Assembly: GCF_037975245.1 (NCBI RefSeq) | Contig: NC_092574.1 | Location: 24,943,213-25,007,212 of the forward strand | Reading direction: 5' to 3' | DNA length: 64,000 bases | Source: Apostichopus japonicus | Taxonomy: Eukaryota > Echinodermata > Holothuroidea > Aspidochirotida > Stichopodidae | Shown: piece by piece, positions 24,501 through 39,500 of the stretch | How the letters are laid out: each line of letters begins with the position of its first letter | Position numbering within the stretch: the stretch's first letter is position 1 | Notes under the pieces: model-generated | Seen by the model: the letters and a program-made list of their open reading frames with translations, nothing else | Database searches by the model: none | Told to the model about the DNA's origin: nothing | Translations under genes and position numbers: made by a program

Positions 24501-27500
24501 TTCTCATTTCAAAATTAATTCTTCAAAAACAACTTACTCTTTCTCTCTTTCTGCCCAGTCGTTCTGGAACATCCTTCGGAAGTACTCACTCCTAAGCAGA
24601 AGAAAAGCAGTAGGTAATAGAAAGAGCTAAAAGACATAGCTGTAGCACATCCAAGATTTATCAAAGGGCAGGGCATGAGGCAAATATCGTTAACTTGTGA
24701 AAATTCAAATTAGTACACTAGGCTAGGGTTTGCATGCCTCAGGTCACTGGTCTAACTGTTTCAAATTAGTACACTTTGATAGGGTTTGCATTAATCATGC
24801 AAGGCCTGGAAAGGGAATGCGAAGTGGTGACACCATCGGGGGGGGGGGGGGGGTTATAGGGATGGAAGCAGTTCAGAAGGATATAATCCCAAACATCAAC
24901 AGTTGGTTTTTCTCTTCTCTTTGTTATTATCAATTGGCTCCTATCGAAGTTTAATCACCTCAAGGACAAAAACAAGTGCTCAATTAAAACTAATACAAAC
25001 TTTCTTAAACCTTACATAGATGACCACAAAAATTGCAGTTCATGGCAAATCTGCCAATATCATCATAGTAGAGCTAAAAACATATTCAGTTAGTTTCTAT
25101 GATTACTTAAACTAACCAACGGAAACTTGTTAGGGAGTTGAGATGATGAAGTACCTTACAAATGAAGAAACAATATCATTTAAATGAAAACCAATGGAAG
25201 CATGTAAATTCAAATAAACTTAAACAAAGTGTGTGTGACTGGAAGTCTAAAATCTGTGAAGCAGTTCTTAGAAGCTCGCCTTGCCACTGACAAACTTCCC
25301 CCATCACTTGAACTGTCTTTTGTACAATTAATGTGACATAAGCCATTTTGTTTGTCAACTAAGTCTAATGGTGAGTAAAGCTTACATACCTCATTACTTA
25401 TCAGCCTTACCAATGGTTTTGCTCATGGAACCATGAAATTAAGCCAAGAATACTCATGTTCCATGGGAAATGTCGTACAAGACATTTTGACATGATTTCA
25501 AAGTGTACTTCTGTGGTGGCAATGTTGAGATTTTTTTCTCCTTACTTTTTTCACTGCAGTTTACTGTTTGTCAAACTGATCTGTAAAGCATGAATTTCAC
25601 TGTCCACAGTTGTTTGTAAGAGTACGGTCAAACATTCAGACAACAACATCCATAACAAATACTGGCTTGCAGAGTGTCACCTCAAACTCTAACACCATTA
25701 AGAAACCTTCCAAATCATAGACATCTTTTGAATCCTTAAACTCAGATTGGTGAACACAAGCTTAGTTAAAGGTTAAGGCACGTGGCAATTCTAAGCTTTG
25801 GATAACTGAATTAATCAGTATGACCATTCTAAAACATTATGAAAACTTCCAAAGCTTCACTAACCTGATCATAAGAATAGTTTTGTGTGCTCTAATCTTC
25901 TGGTTCTCAACAATGAATGTGATGTCTTTAATTTCCTGAAAAGAGAACAAAGGTAAACATAAAGTACAAGAGCGTCTCTTGAAAGATTCTTTCACCATGC
26001 CGGACATGCGCATGGTCAGAGTAAAGAAAATTCTCCAAATGTTCATTTCCATTTGGAACGAATCTACATGGAAAAAAACACAGTTGCAGATTAATACATT
26101 TGACATGTTTAAAGTAATATTTAACACACTATCCATTCATAAAAATAAGACTGGATTAAGATTGAATACGCTGAGCATACTATGCACATGTCTGAGTAGA
26201 GCTGTACAGTAGTTATACATAAAGTACAGTCAGGGTGGCAGAGGATGGTTGAATATGGGTGGAGGGGAGTGGGGTATCACAAGCTTTGATGGGAACAAGG
26301 ACATGTAAAAATTAAATATGAGGGGGCAACCCACAAAATGGATCGTCACATGTGCATTCTGTACGACAAAATTCATTAGTTTAACAACCTAAAAAAAAGC
26401 CTAAAAGGGTCACTTTCTAAAAACAAAACTGGGAAATGTGGGGCAGCATGTACATGTGCTATCTATGCCCACTCCCACCCACTGGGCTTTACGTCCCCTG
26501 AATATGGGTTATATATTGACTCCGCTTACTAGAGATTAATAAACAGTTCCTGTAGAAGCTTACCTCATCTTCAACGAGACAATTCTTCAAACTGGTCAAA
26601 ACATCCCCTCCATATCCTTTAGGAACAGCTATTAAGTTGTAGCAAAAACAAGCAAAAGAGGTGATTAAATATCTGAGAATATATTCTGACAGGAGCTCAA
26701 GTTTTCTCAAATCTTGCTACTGCATTTATGCAGATCCACCTAATCTAACTTGGCACTGGATTGGGACATGAACACAGAAGTCTATTACTTAGTACACAAA
26801 AACGAGAAAACTAGACAGATGTTGTTTGTGTTAGAAATGAAATACAAGAAATGGATCAGTCTTAATGAGGTTTCTATGCAAACGTTCTGATTGCGGTGTA
26901 TAAATGTGATTCTAAGCAAGTTTTGTTCAAGGTGTAAAGAAATAGCAAATTTCAGTAACAAAAAACAAAACAGAAGAGGTGATAGAAGTACCATTGAAGG
27001 ATGAAGAGTTTCATTATATTATTCACACAGGAAAGTAATATTTCAAGCAACTTGCATTAAGATAGCTTTGGAAATACAGAGAACATTGACATCTACAAGC
27101 AAACAGTCAAAAAAGTTTCAGATTTGAAGCAGACATCAACATGAAGATATTATAGGAAGTAAACATTTTGGAAGAACATTTGGCGGTCTAACATCACATA
27201 CCACCTACTATGATCCACTTCAGGGAAGATTTGAGGATTTGAGCAAATCAAAACAGGTTCTTCATTTGAAAATCCGACCTTTAGAAAGACTGCCGTTCAT
27301 TTTTCACCACTGGCCACTTCTGCACCTTTCAAGGCTATTAATCAGGAACAGTAGCCTGTGTGTTATGTAATCAATTTGCCTAGCAAAGCGAACGAGCATA
27401 GAGAAGTCACTTCCGCAGCTCAAATTTCCCCCGATCTACTGCGAGAGGCTATTGAAATGCCGCAGGCAGGTAAACTGTTATGGCAGTGGTATTAAAGACC

Positions 27501-30500
27501 AACTATGGAGACTTTTCGATGAACATAAAATAACCCATTTTACTAAATTTTCTGCTTAAAATTGTCTTAAAACTAGTTGTTTATCTGTATGTGTTCCTGT
27601 TTTAAGCTAACAGCTTTTCAAAAGCTCGAAATTGGAAATCAAATACATTACAATTGTTCGCCAGCTGTGTATAAACAGTGCCTATATCAGCGTTTGATTT
27701 TCGCGGGATACCAACAATGACGTCACACGGTGACCAGAGGCTCCTTTGGGTCAATCTCTGTTTTCAGACATTCCAGAGGTACATGTCACGTGACTACCCA
27801 AAATGTCCATTTTCGTGGTCGTTTTTTATTGGTTATAGTAGGTTTTCGAAGATTATTTTTTACACATGTTGATTATGGGTATGTAACTCCCAAATTAAGA
27901 AAATCCCCCCAAAAAATGTTGTCTCAAAAGTTGGTCTTTAAAGGGCGCATTTTCAAATGATTTATATCACCCATATCCTGATTTAGGGGCAAGATATTGG
28001 GACGGGGTTGTCAACTGACAGTGTGGGATAACTCTCTATTCCATATAAGTATCACATTATCTGCCATCGGGATTTGACTTTAATTTGAGAGAAGGAGAAG
28101 AGAATACATTGTCACAAAATCAACTTGTTAATACTTTGGAGTGATCAAGATGGTTATTTTTATGGGCTTTTTAACCTAAGTATTAAGTAGCCCCAAGGCA
28201 AGATCAATATTCCCAACCTAGCTTCTACCCAACACTACCAGTCCATAATCCAACAGTGTACATTCAGCTGTTTTATACCAAATACTAACTGTAGAAACAT
28301 ACTAACCAGATACTATCGAAAGTGGTCGCCAAGTAACAGGGGGAGATGAATAACAAGCGAAGGCATCGTCTAAGGAAGACAACTCAGTTTTCATTGGTGA
28401 CTTAACCAATTCAAATCGACATCTTCCCCAGATGTAGACTTCACCTGCATCACTGAGGGCAGCACAAAGGTCACTGGCATTAGTGGCAGCAACCTGGGAG
28501 AAGCTGGAAGAGCAATACAATTTGATATGAAACAGTTAAACATCAAGTACCTTCTGTTTCATGATAATGACTGTTAAGTTTAAGTGTATCAGGTAAATTA
28601 ACTTTCACCAATTCCTAATATGGACATTGAGTGGTTGCTACTGGATGTCATTACTAATTGAAATTTTAAATTCATTTTAGCAACTGATAGGGCCCAATAT
28701 CACTATCGCTGCACTTGTTCATGAAGTATTACAAACAGTGTATAGTTTGTGTACCCCATGATTCCCACGCAAAGAACACTGAGCTACACTGTAGAACTGC
28801 ACTATTCATGGCTATCAAGATAGAAACTAATTCTCATTTGCAACGGAGACTTATTAAGCTACCAACATCATGGCAAAAAAGCAGTTACTCATTTGCAGTT
28901 TCACACTCAGATAACGTGGAGCATGATGATGCAAACAACATGGCAGCATGTTCACAACATTTCAAGTGTCCTCTTGACCACTGAAATGGTATGGTGTGCT
29001 AAAAGTGCAATAGACAAAGATAAACTATCCAGTACAAATAAACTACACACACAGATGGCACTGCTAGTCTGCATAGATAATCTTTATTGTTTGATATTGA
29101 GTCAGCCTTGCTGCAGGCATGTTGCAGCTGCTGCTCGTCATTTTGAGCCGTACATACCCAAAGTTACCAAGTATACCTCAAACAAAGATTACGATATATA
29201 TAAAAACCAAGAGCTCATCCTAAATTCTACAATCAAGTGAATATTTATGAGCATTTGATTAATGATTTGACTGGATTCTCATCATTTTGTCACCTAGCTA
29301 GGCACAGTTTTTCTTATCAGTATTACAGATGAAAAAGCTTGCCATAAAAGCAAAAAAAAAACTTTAAACAAGAGCATCAATGAAGCAGTGTCTCAATACT
29401 GGAAGTTCTAATTTCGATTCCTCATTTCATATCTTTGCTCTGTCTCTACAACTATCAATATCAATCATGGTACAACAAATATAAAGCTTGCATTTACGCT
29501 ACTTTGCCACGAATAGTCTCTGCAGGTTACACTTCATTCTGCGAGTGTTACCTTTAGCGCTCATTGCCTGTTTGTCGAGAGAACGGCGTTGCAAGGTTTA
29601 GTAATGTCATAGAAAATTGAAGAACTTGTTTTTCATGTGGTATCCTTCATCTTGGCTCAGTCTCTGTTGGAGTTTTTGGTCATATAGTTTGACATCAATG
29701 ACAACGGCCAAATAAGAAGAGGCGAACAACTCGACCATATTCTTGATGCCCGCCTTGAAAAAGCTAGGCCTATCAACCTACTGTATGTTACTGTAGACTG
29801 TAGTGGTGACTACCATCAAAACTGTGTCCACTTCCAAGTATCAAAACAACCCACGTTTTCTATCTCAATTTTTCTGACATGAAGATTTCATGGATTTATG
29901 ACTTGGAATAAATAATGTACTTAGATTACAAGTTTTTAATTGAAAGTGATGGGTGGCCTTCTCCTCCCCTAATAGCCACCCCAGTTCCTCTCCATTTTAG
30001 TATTTTCTCTTAATTCTTTGTATATTTGATGTCAAACATCACAGGTTCAAAAGAAAGTAAGCATACTTCTTATAACCTTATAGTTATACATCTTATATCC
30101 TTATAAATAAAACATAACCTTATCCAATTTTTATAGTCTTATAAAAGTTGTGATGCTATGGCCGGCTCCTCTCTTATACATACTCCAGTGAAACTTAAAT
30201 GTGATAGATTATTATTTTTGTTTTTAATTCTTTTTTGGGGGGGAGGGGGCTTATAGAAATATACCAAACAAGCTGTTATTAATTCATAATGTTGCTTCAT
30301 TCTAGAAATGCACAATATACACTCTATTCCAAATGAATAGTTGTTGTATTATCCCATTAACATTATGTTAAAATTATGGAGTCACAGTTAATATATAAGT
30401 TGGAAACTAAACTTAATTAAAACACACTGTAAGGCAATCAAACAAACTTACCCTGGCTCAAAAGCTGCCTGAACACCAATACAATGCTAATGTGGCTATT

Positions 30501-33500
30501 ACTAAATGAAGGCCTAGGCCTAATATAGGATGAACTACTGTAGGCCTAAGTAGCCTTCAGCAGTACAACAATGTGTAGGCCTATACGTAATTATACAAAA
30601 ATACCTGATGGGCAATCAAGGGCAATCAAACAAACTTATCATGACCCTTGCTCTGAAAAGCTACCTGAGTAAAATCCTTAAAGGGATATTACTAAAACCG
30701 TGGAGCTATAAACAGACGAAGGCCTAATATAAATTAAATGCACTATGTAGCATTCAGCAGTACAACAATGTATATATGGAATTAGTGTGCAATACACTAC
30801 CAGCTACGTACCAAACAACAACAGAAAATTGGTCGCGAGGGTAGCCATTTTCGTATATCTAACATGTAGCTGTCATGAGTCATAGCCAATCTGCTACAAA
30901 CCAGACTTGGAGGCGGGGCTTAATCATCAAAACAGGGAAACGTGGGCAAAAGTGCCCTGCAAACAAGTTTTGGATCGTGTGCAAAAAAGGCTTGCAAATA
31001 CTGTGTTTCAGCCCGATTTGGCCCAATTTGGACATAAATCGGTGAAGAAGTCTTAGAATGAGATACAATTCTGGAATAAAAAATAGTAACTTTTGTTGGC
31101 CTATATGATATATGCTTGCTCTGGAGATTCCAGAGAAAAAAACTTTGTATGAAGACGCTGAAAATTTTTTAAGAGAAGAGAGAGTCCCACTAACTGTTAC
31201 AATATCTCTATACATGTAATGTATTGAGATAAAAACTACTTTTTCAATAGCTTATCACTATTCGAAAGTTTTTTCATGGATGATGTTCTGCAATATATAA
31301 ACAGCATCTTGTTGTGATATTGATTTAAATTTGCATATATTAAGCTCCATTTACCTGCCAAGCTTCTCTGGCAACTGAGTTGCCCCAGTAGCATTTGTAA
31401 CATCTCCTTTACCAATCTGTCCACTGGTACCTTCTCCGCAGGCATACACATGTCCAGATCTGGACAAAGCCAAAAAGAAGTTTCTTCCACAGACAATCTG
31501 TGTATAAATTGTATATAATTAAAGTCTCAATATGTGTTTGCTGATGAATTTCTGAACACAAACTTCTGAAGTGGATTCAATGTTTCTTATTCTAAATGCA
31601 CTCTGACCGGGTGAGTTCAATGGAGAAAAGCTGTTGTAATCAAAAGAAAGATATTTATTTTCTGTTGCCCTTATGCCGTGAACGATTTTCTGTAAAATCA
31701 CTGCGACCGCCAATGTCAGCATGTGCATTACACAAATGTAAACAAAATAGTCTAAACATGCAACCTAATCAAGATTTAATGCAGTCCTACTGTAAACTCG
31801 TATCATCCACTTTTCACAATTCCACAGAAACGTTTGAAATCACCTGTTTATTCATTGCAATGGAAGGAAATGACACAATTTTGCAAGATACATCGGTTAG
31901 ACCAAGAGAAAGGTACAAGAGCAGGGACCTAAGACAGACTAGCTACGAAAGTAACAGTAAGGTTAGGACTAACGGTCATAAACAAGAAAGAGAGATTAGA
32001 ATAGCACGTGATCTGTTGGACAGGGCTTGCAAATTTTGAAATTTGTAGAATCTACGGACTCGTTAATAAATCTGCCAAATTTTATTCACTCAAACTTTTT
32101 AACGACAGATAAGTCAATAAAAATAATGAATATTGATATGAAAATGCCATAGAACGGTGTCATTTTCACTGAACATTTAGTGCAGTAAGCTGGAAACGTC
32201 AAGACAGCAAACAAAGAAATTATGTGTGTTTTGGAAAACAAACATAAATTGTAAAAAAAGGTGAAACCATTAAAAATCAAGCATAAGTGGCTTATTGATG
32301 TCATATTAAGATTTTTTCATGTCTTTAGTTTTGAGTGAGAAGGAATATTAAAACTGGTATATCTACCATATTAACTGCTTGGAGAAGCTGATCGTCACAG
32401 ATGTCTCTATCACATGACCATAATGATGGGCTAACAATCTCCTTTACAAGGTGATAAATGATTTACAAAGGTTCTGCCTACACATACCTGTTTAATAACA
32501 ACACTTTTCAAGGAAGTGACTTGAATGGGTTCTGCATAATTTTTTACACTAGTGTTGGTTCCAATCTGTCCTTGGGCATTACTTCCCCATCCGTATAGCT
32601 GCAATTAGAAACAAGGAGCATTATAACCAAATTGATGTGCTTTACAACAATATTTAACAAACAGGGCACATTATTCTCCTGTTCATATAGCTGCATTGAA
32701 AAAAGATGTAACTTTATGGTGTCCCAATCAAACAAGACAGGTAACATTAATCTCCAATTCCAATAGCTCCAACTACCAATATAATACATTATTTTCCCAT
32801 TTATATACATACAATTACAAACAAGGTACTGTACAGTACTACCTCATCCATACAGCTGCAGTCTATTGGTAAAGGGACATAAATTTATTGATGGGGTAAG
32901 TTATGCTCATTACATATTTGGATTATGATCTGAGTTGAACCATTTTCATTTCAGCACATCAAAGTAACTATTAAGATTTCACATGATCATGATGTTCAAA
33001 ACAGCCAATCCTGATCATCCTGTTTACATGACCATTTTGATATATATATATGCTCTGATGAAGATGTTACTAGTAAAATAAAAGCCTTAAAAATAAAGAA
33101 TAATCCAAATAAAATCAGGACAAAAATATAAGAATTCTGTAGCCACGTTACGTCGGCCAACTATAGGGTTAAAGTCATTGGACAAATCAACCACAGATTG
33201 TCCCTGTTCCAGTGCATAGCCCTAGAGAGTACAGAACACACTGTATGACAACACTGAAAACTTCTTCATCATAACCATAATATTGTACTTGTTTGCATAG
33301 TAGTAGGGCTAAATGCACATATTTAATTGTTCGTCTTATTTCAAAATTATTTCATTACTAAATATCAAACATACATTGATCTGGCGGTCAAAATACATGG
33401 TGGTCTGTACACTGAATTGTCAAACCATCTGACCTACAGTAGTGATGGATGTATGGCTGCCCTGATTCCCATCTGCTCAAAGGATACACATGTATAATGT

Positions 33501-36500
33501 TGGGATACACAAATTGTGTACACAAATTGTGTACACAATTTTAAAATATAACTAATTGCACTTCTCAGTGTTTGAGGGGCCATTAATGGATGTCAAATTT
33601 CATAGCTAAAGCAATAGTTACCTCACCATTATCCAGTATTGCGTATGATGAATATTGGGCACAGGCAATATCACAAACAAATTTTCCTCCTATTAAAAGA
33701 AAGAAATGCACTTTGAATTCAATTTTATCATCTAAAAAAATGATAATTTATCATTAACTGTAAGGTATTGCAAGTCATATTCTGTCATCTAATTTTGCCA
33801 ATCTAAATCTGTATTTGTAATGCAAAGCTTTGTCACAATCAACAGCTAGTGAAACCATTCATTGATCATTTGGTGCCTCACCCATAACCAAATATAAACC
33901 ACATACTTTGTATACTATACCATGTAACCAAGGGTAACAATTAACCCCACTCTTGTTAATGCAACCAAGAAAGCGAATGGGAAAGGATTTTGTGAGAAAT
34001 TCAGAATAAATCTGTAAATCAGCATTATGGATTCAAACCAGTGAGCCTAAGGATTACAAATCCTGTGCCAAGTGAATTTCCAGTCTTTACTTGGTATCTC
34101 TGTACAGCCATTTATTTGCTGGGGATGTCAGTCAGAAGCAACATTCTAGGTTGTATCGAGTGAAACAGAGGTGTGATCCCTATCCATTAATGCAATTATC
34201 TATGTTACATACCCTCTAGTCAGAATTCACAAATTTACATCCCAAAAGTTGTAATATTGACCCGAAAGGACAGTTATTTTACTACAGTAAATAGCAACAT
34301 GTGCTTGTGGAAGCTGGTTTGTCGAAAAGCTTATTACTTACATCTGTGAGCTATCCAATTTACAGAACAACAGACTAGCTCTTTTTGTATGTTTTTTACA
34401 ATATGGAAGACCATTTTCAGATGGGACACCATGGATTTCTCCTGGATGAAAAAAACCTACCCTACCTTGGTCAGCCTGGGGTCGAACCCACAACCTTCTA
34501 GATGCTAGCTTTCACTGCTTGAAATGCCACTGCCTTTGTCCATTCCACCTTGGCACTGTTTTATATTACAACACCCAACCTTTTATAAGTGAGATTGGAG
34601 ATTGCTTATAAGGCAATTTATCTAAAATTGATCTCTTTTTTTTTCTTGCCATTCTGTTGATAAATACTCACCAATCGATGCTGTTATGGGCTGTGGACCA
34701 GATCCATTCTGACTATGTCCTAATTGGCTATAGTCTTTAGTACCCCAAGAGTAAATCTGTCAAAAAGGAAACACCAATGTGTACCTGAACAAATTTATTG
34801 GGGAAAAGTGAGGTGTTCAGGTATTAATCTTCTTGTTTCATCAAATATATAACATAGCTATTTAAGGCAGCTGTGTCAAGGATAGCAATTATTTCAGTCA
34901 GTTTTAGCTTGAACTGATTAAAAATATGGCTCTAAGGATCATTTGGAGTCTATTAAAACTTAATACCCTCATCAGAAATGTTACTGGCATTGACAACAAT
35001 TCTGAAATTGCACCCCCAGTAATGAGTAACAGTAACATGTCTTTTTAATATGATGGTTGAAACACTTGCAACAGTGCCTGAATTAATTACTTATTCAAGG
35101 CCAAGTGGTGGAATTGTTTGGGTCATTTTGGGTATGTAGGCTGAAGCATTGTTCTAAGGCTCAGTCCAGGAATGAAGATCCTAGCTTCCACTGCTGAGCA
35201 GAGGTATTGTTCGACCACTCTGCCTTACTAACCTGCAGAGAGAATAATGCATTCTCATCCTTAAAGGCACTGAAGACTCGCCAAAAACCTTGTGCTGCCC
35301 TCTGAACCATTGCTTGCAACTGCAAGTGAAGTTTTTTTCTTGTCACTACAAAATGCAGACAGCCATGAAACATGATACCTTGTTATTTTTTATCTAGACC
35401 TGAGCTGTCCATGGCTGCTATGTACACTGTGTTTTGGGTGTTGACCGTAGCTGTATTTATTGACGGTACACTAGTGTCTAATTACCGACAGTAGCAACAG
35501 TAGCAAGCTGTGTGTGTATTTTCTGGGATCGACGGTGGAGTCTAACACTTCTGTTACACCTCATTCGAAACTAGGTCAGATTACAGGCATCAGACGTTTC
35601 TTTGTGCGCGAGTCTTCACTCCCTTTATAGCCGTCTGTCACAGGAGTGGTACATTGTGTGTATTCAGTCTTGTCTCAACATAATGGTGTGGTAGAGAGCC
35701 CAAGGAGGTACGTTTATTTCTATAAGCTTTGTATTATGTGTCTGAAGTGTGCATTGAATCTTTTGTTGAAGAACAGAACCCTTTGGTATATGTTACAGTA
35801 GGTAATTTGTATGTTTCATATAGTAATGCAGTAATTGAACTTAAATGTCACAGCACATATTTGTATCACTTGATTATACATTTATGTAACATATATTTTA
35901 GTACATTTATATAATTTGTATATATTTCATACCACTTAGTTATATTTTTGTTATAGTTTTCACTGAGAAAATTAGAGATATCCAGTCGAGACCCTTGGCT
36001 CATCTTTACCTGTCCACTTGAGTTGTGACCACACCACCATTGCTACAATATATGTAAGTTGCCATTGGTAAACCCTGATTGGTTTTTCAGAAAAGTACCC
36101 TCCATCATAGTTCAAACTATACAAGGACCTTGTGAATTTAGCTCAACCAAACGTGGCTCGGAACGTTCATTAGTTTAAGACTCATTAGCTTACTATACCG
36201 TGCAACCAATAAAAATGAAAGGAATAACAGAAACTGTACAAAAGCTGCCCCGGTTTAAGCACAGCTATCACTTTAGTACCTCCCCATCATCAGTGAGGGC
36301 TAGCGTATGAGTATAGCCACAGGCAAGTTTGGTGATATGATGTCCTCCGAAGTTTGCTGTTATTGCTGCAGGTACGTAAACCTGACCAGCAACTCCATTT
36401 CCGAGATTGTTACTTTGACCATATCCCCACCTACAACAAAGAAGAAAAACAAGAAGTTGCTTGTACATTTCTAGGGCTATTACACCCTCCCTCACCCCAC

Positions 36501-39500
36501 CTCCATTTCATAGACCTTCTTACCTCAAAATAAACAATTTAACAACCATCCAATTTACATACATGCATACATGTGATTTGCCAGCTTAAATATTAATGTA
36601 TTATTATTAATATTTAATGTTTGTGTATTTTGCAACTTGTGTGCTAGCAAATATATTTCCTAGCTCTATTTTTTGCTATAGGAAATTTATTGATGTAAAA
36701 CTGGAAAACATCCCCCACTTATGGCAAAATTTGTTTACATGTACACAGAAAACAAGCTAGGGCACCATCAGACAATGAAACTGTATATATGCAAAGAAGC
36801 TGCTTTTAGAAATTTGTCATAAAATGTGATAACTTAACATTGACTATGTACAGTAGTTGACAATCAATGATGTCATTCTCATTTTCATTGTTTTTGTGGG
36901 AGGGGTGAAGGCAGAGTGGTTGGGTGGCAAAGTGAAGCAAAAATGATGGGGTGAGGGACAGTGATGGGGAGGGGGCAGGTGAGGGGAGAAGGGGAGAAGC
37001 AAGTGACAGCTAGTAAAGGGATGTGATGAGCAGGTAGAAATGAGGGAATGCGAAGGGGAATTGCACTGGCATGAATGACTACAACGAGCATATAGAATTA
37101 TTAAGCTGTGCCAGCAGCCAGGCTGTAGTAAAAGGGTAGCTGCAGAAATTGGAGAGAATGAACCTACTGTACATGAACCTTTCCAACAAAATAGACTTAC
37201 AGTAGTGTAACCAGAATTGATGTAATCTACAGTACAAAGTAGTGTTAGACAGGCTGGCTAAAAAAGACTAGTAGAGGCTACACACTAACACTGATGGGTT
37301 TAATATCTTTGATTTGATACTCAATTCAAAGTCCATCATCCCAATGTAGATGTTTCACAAATGCAATTTCGTAAATTAGTCTATGACCAGCAATCTAGTC
37401 TACAGTATGACCAGCAAACCCATTTAATTTGTATGCAAGTTGCTTTCCAAAAACTATTTAATGTCTAGCAACCACGTTGACATATATATACAAGTAGTTT
37501 TCGAAAAATGTACAAACCCGCAGGAGAGGTGACACTTTCCCCTCCCCTCACACGAAAAACAAATTTTTATATCGTAACTTAGGAAAATGGCTCCGGGACT
37601 TCATATTGGGTCAAATCCCTTATTCAAGCACACAAATTATGCTGAGAAGGGGCCCAGCTTTGCAAATTTTTCTCCTGGAATTGACTTTGCAAGGTCAACT
37701 TAAAAATTGGACTTCACCATTTTCAATAATCATTGCAAAGCCTTATTAGAAGAGAAGCAAAATAATGGAAATATGAAGTATATAAATGAGTATTGACGTA
37801 GATCTGGAAAATATCAAAAACATGAGGACATAGAGTATTTGCAACATGTTATACAGTACAGTCTGTACAAACCAGCAGAAGGAAGGACCTCAATTTCAAA
37901 ATCCTGTTAAAAGTTCTGGCACTCTATGAATTATACAAGGAAGACCAAATTCCAGTCTTTACAATTTAAAGGGTGTGAAGACTCGCGCACAAAGAAACGT
38001 CTCATGCCAGTTATCTGACATAGTTTCAACTGAGGTGTAACAGAAGTGTTAGACACCACCACCGATCCCAGAAAATACACACACAGCTTGCTACCGTCGG
38101 TAATTAGACAGTAGTGTACAGTCACTACTGTACATGCAGCCAGTACGGTCGATACCCATAACACAGTGTACAAAGCAGTAATGGACATCTCAGCAGGGAG
38201 TTGTTTTGGAACTCCCTGATCTTAGGTCCAGATAAAAGATACAGTAACAAGTTATCACGTTTCATTTCTGTCTGCATTTTGTAGCAATAAGAAAAAACTT
38301 CACTTGCAAGCAACGGAAAGTTAACTTTTTCACAGGGCGGCACGCGGTTTGGGCGAGCCTTCAATGCCTTTAAAGGCTGCAAGATTTGCCTTTACTTACA
38401 AGGATCCCAGACCTGGAAAGTGAATAAGGGTGATCAAAAAAGGATCAATACTTTATCCAGACTTGTGTCTTTAAAAGAGACATGAATATGAGAGTGTAAT
38501 GAAATAGTGTAAAAGGAAGTAATTAGAAACTAGTTGCTTGAAAATAATGTGATCAACAAGCATTAAAGTAAGTAAAGGTGGAGATTCATGGGACACACAC
38601 ACCCTCGCACACGCACACCCTCACACTCATACACCCACGCATACACCCACCCTCACCCACACACACACACACACCCATAAACACCCATACACACTTCAAA
38701 TGAACTCAAACAGTGACTGCAGAATGATGGAAGAAGCAATTAGACATGACAACATATAGTCAAGTGGGGTAAAAAAAAAAACAATTTACCTCAAGTTTGC
38801 TCTAAAAATTGATGAGTAAGAGGTATTGTTTTGGTTCCAATGTTCAAGTGTGTGGAGTGGGATTCTTTTAAAGAGAATCTAACAAAAATAACTTTTTTGT
38901 GAATGGAAAGTGTCGTTTTTTTGCCCAAAATTTGCTTAATTCAGGTTAAAAAACAAAACAATGCAGGGGTAAAAAAAAAACAATGCTAGAAAATAGCTAT
39001 TTTCTTCATGAATGTATCTTAAAATCATGTTTGCATATAGTTACATCTAAGTATGAGCTACTATATTTACATGGAAAAGGAAAAAAATTGTGAAATTGTC
39101 TTAATTCGTAATTATGGGTGGCTCGTGTCATATGTCATGCTCAGCCATATTCATACTGTACAGTGTGTATATGATGCTACACAAATGTGGTGTAATATAG
39201 TAGAAACATTAGAGTTGAGCCAATTTCAGTTATTTCTGCCCAATTATTTAACATTTTTGACACATGACAGACATGAAAACTATTTGCCTAACCTCTAAAA
39301 TCAACATTATGGAAAAATTTATCCATTCGGGCAAAATAGGGAGTACATTGGAGCCGGAAAGTACTTGTTTTTTTTACCCCATTCGCATCATTTTTGGGGG
39401 TAAAAAAAAACAAGGGCCCCCCATGAAGCGTGAATGAAGTTGGAGTAATTCTACCATGGGGGAGTGTAATATCACTAACTGCTATGCTGTAACTGCTGGA

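Noticed and set aside
30880-31215. 111-codon minus-strand frame
   Set aside because: No recognisable domain and no splice or promoter signal tying it to exon 6; likely chance.
33150-33222. Exon-like minus-strand stretch (ctctctag acceptor, then an open frame) between exons 4 and 5 of copy B
   Set aside because: Splicing exon 4 directly to exon 5 gives a perfect RCC1 repeat (DNGE then LYGWGSNAQGQIG) in frame, and no good in-phase donor ends the stretch.
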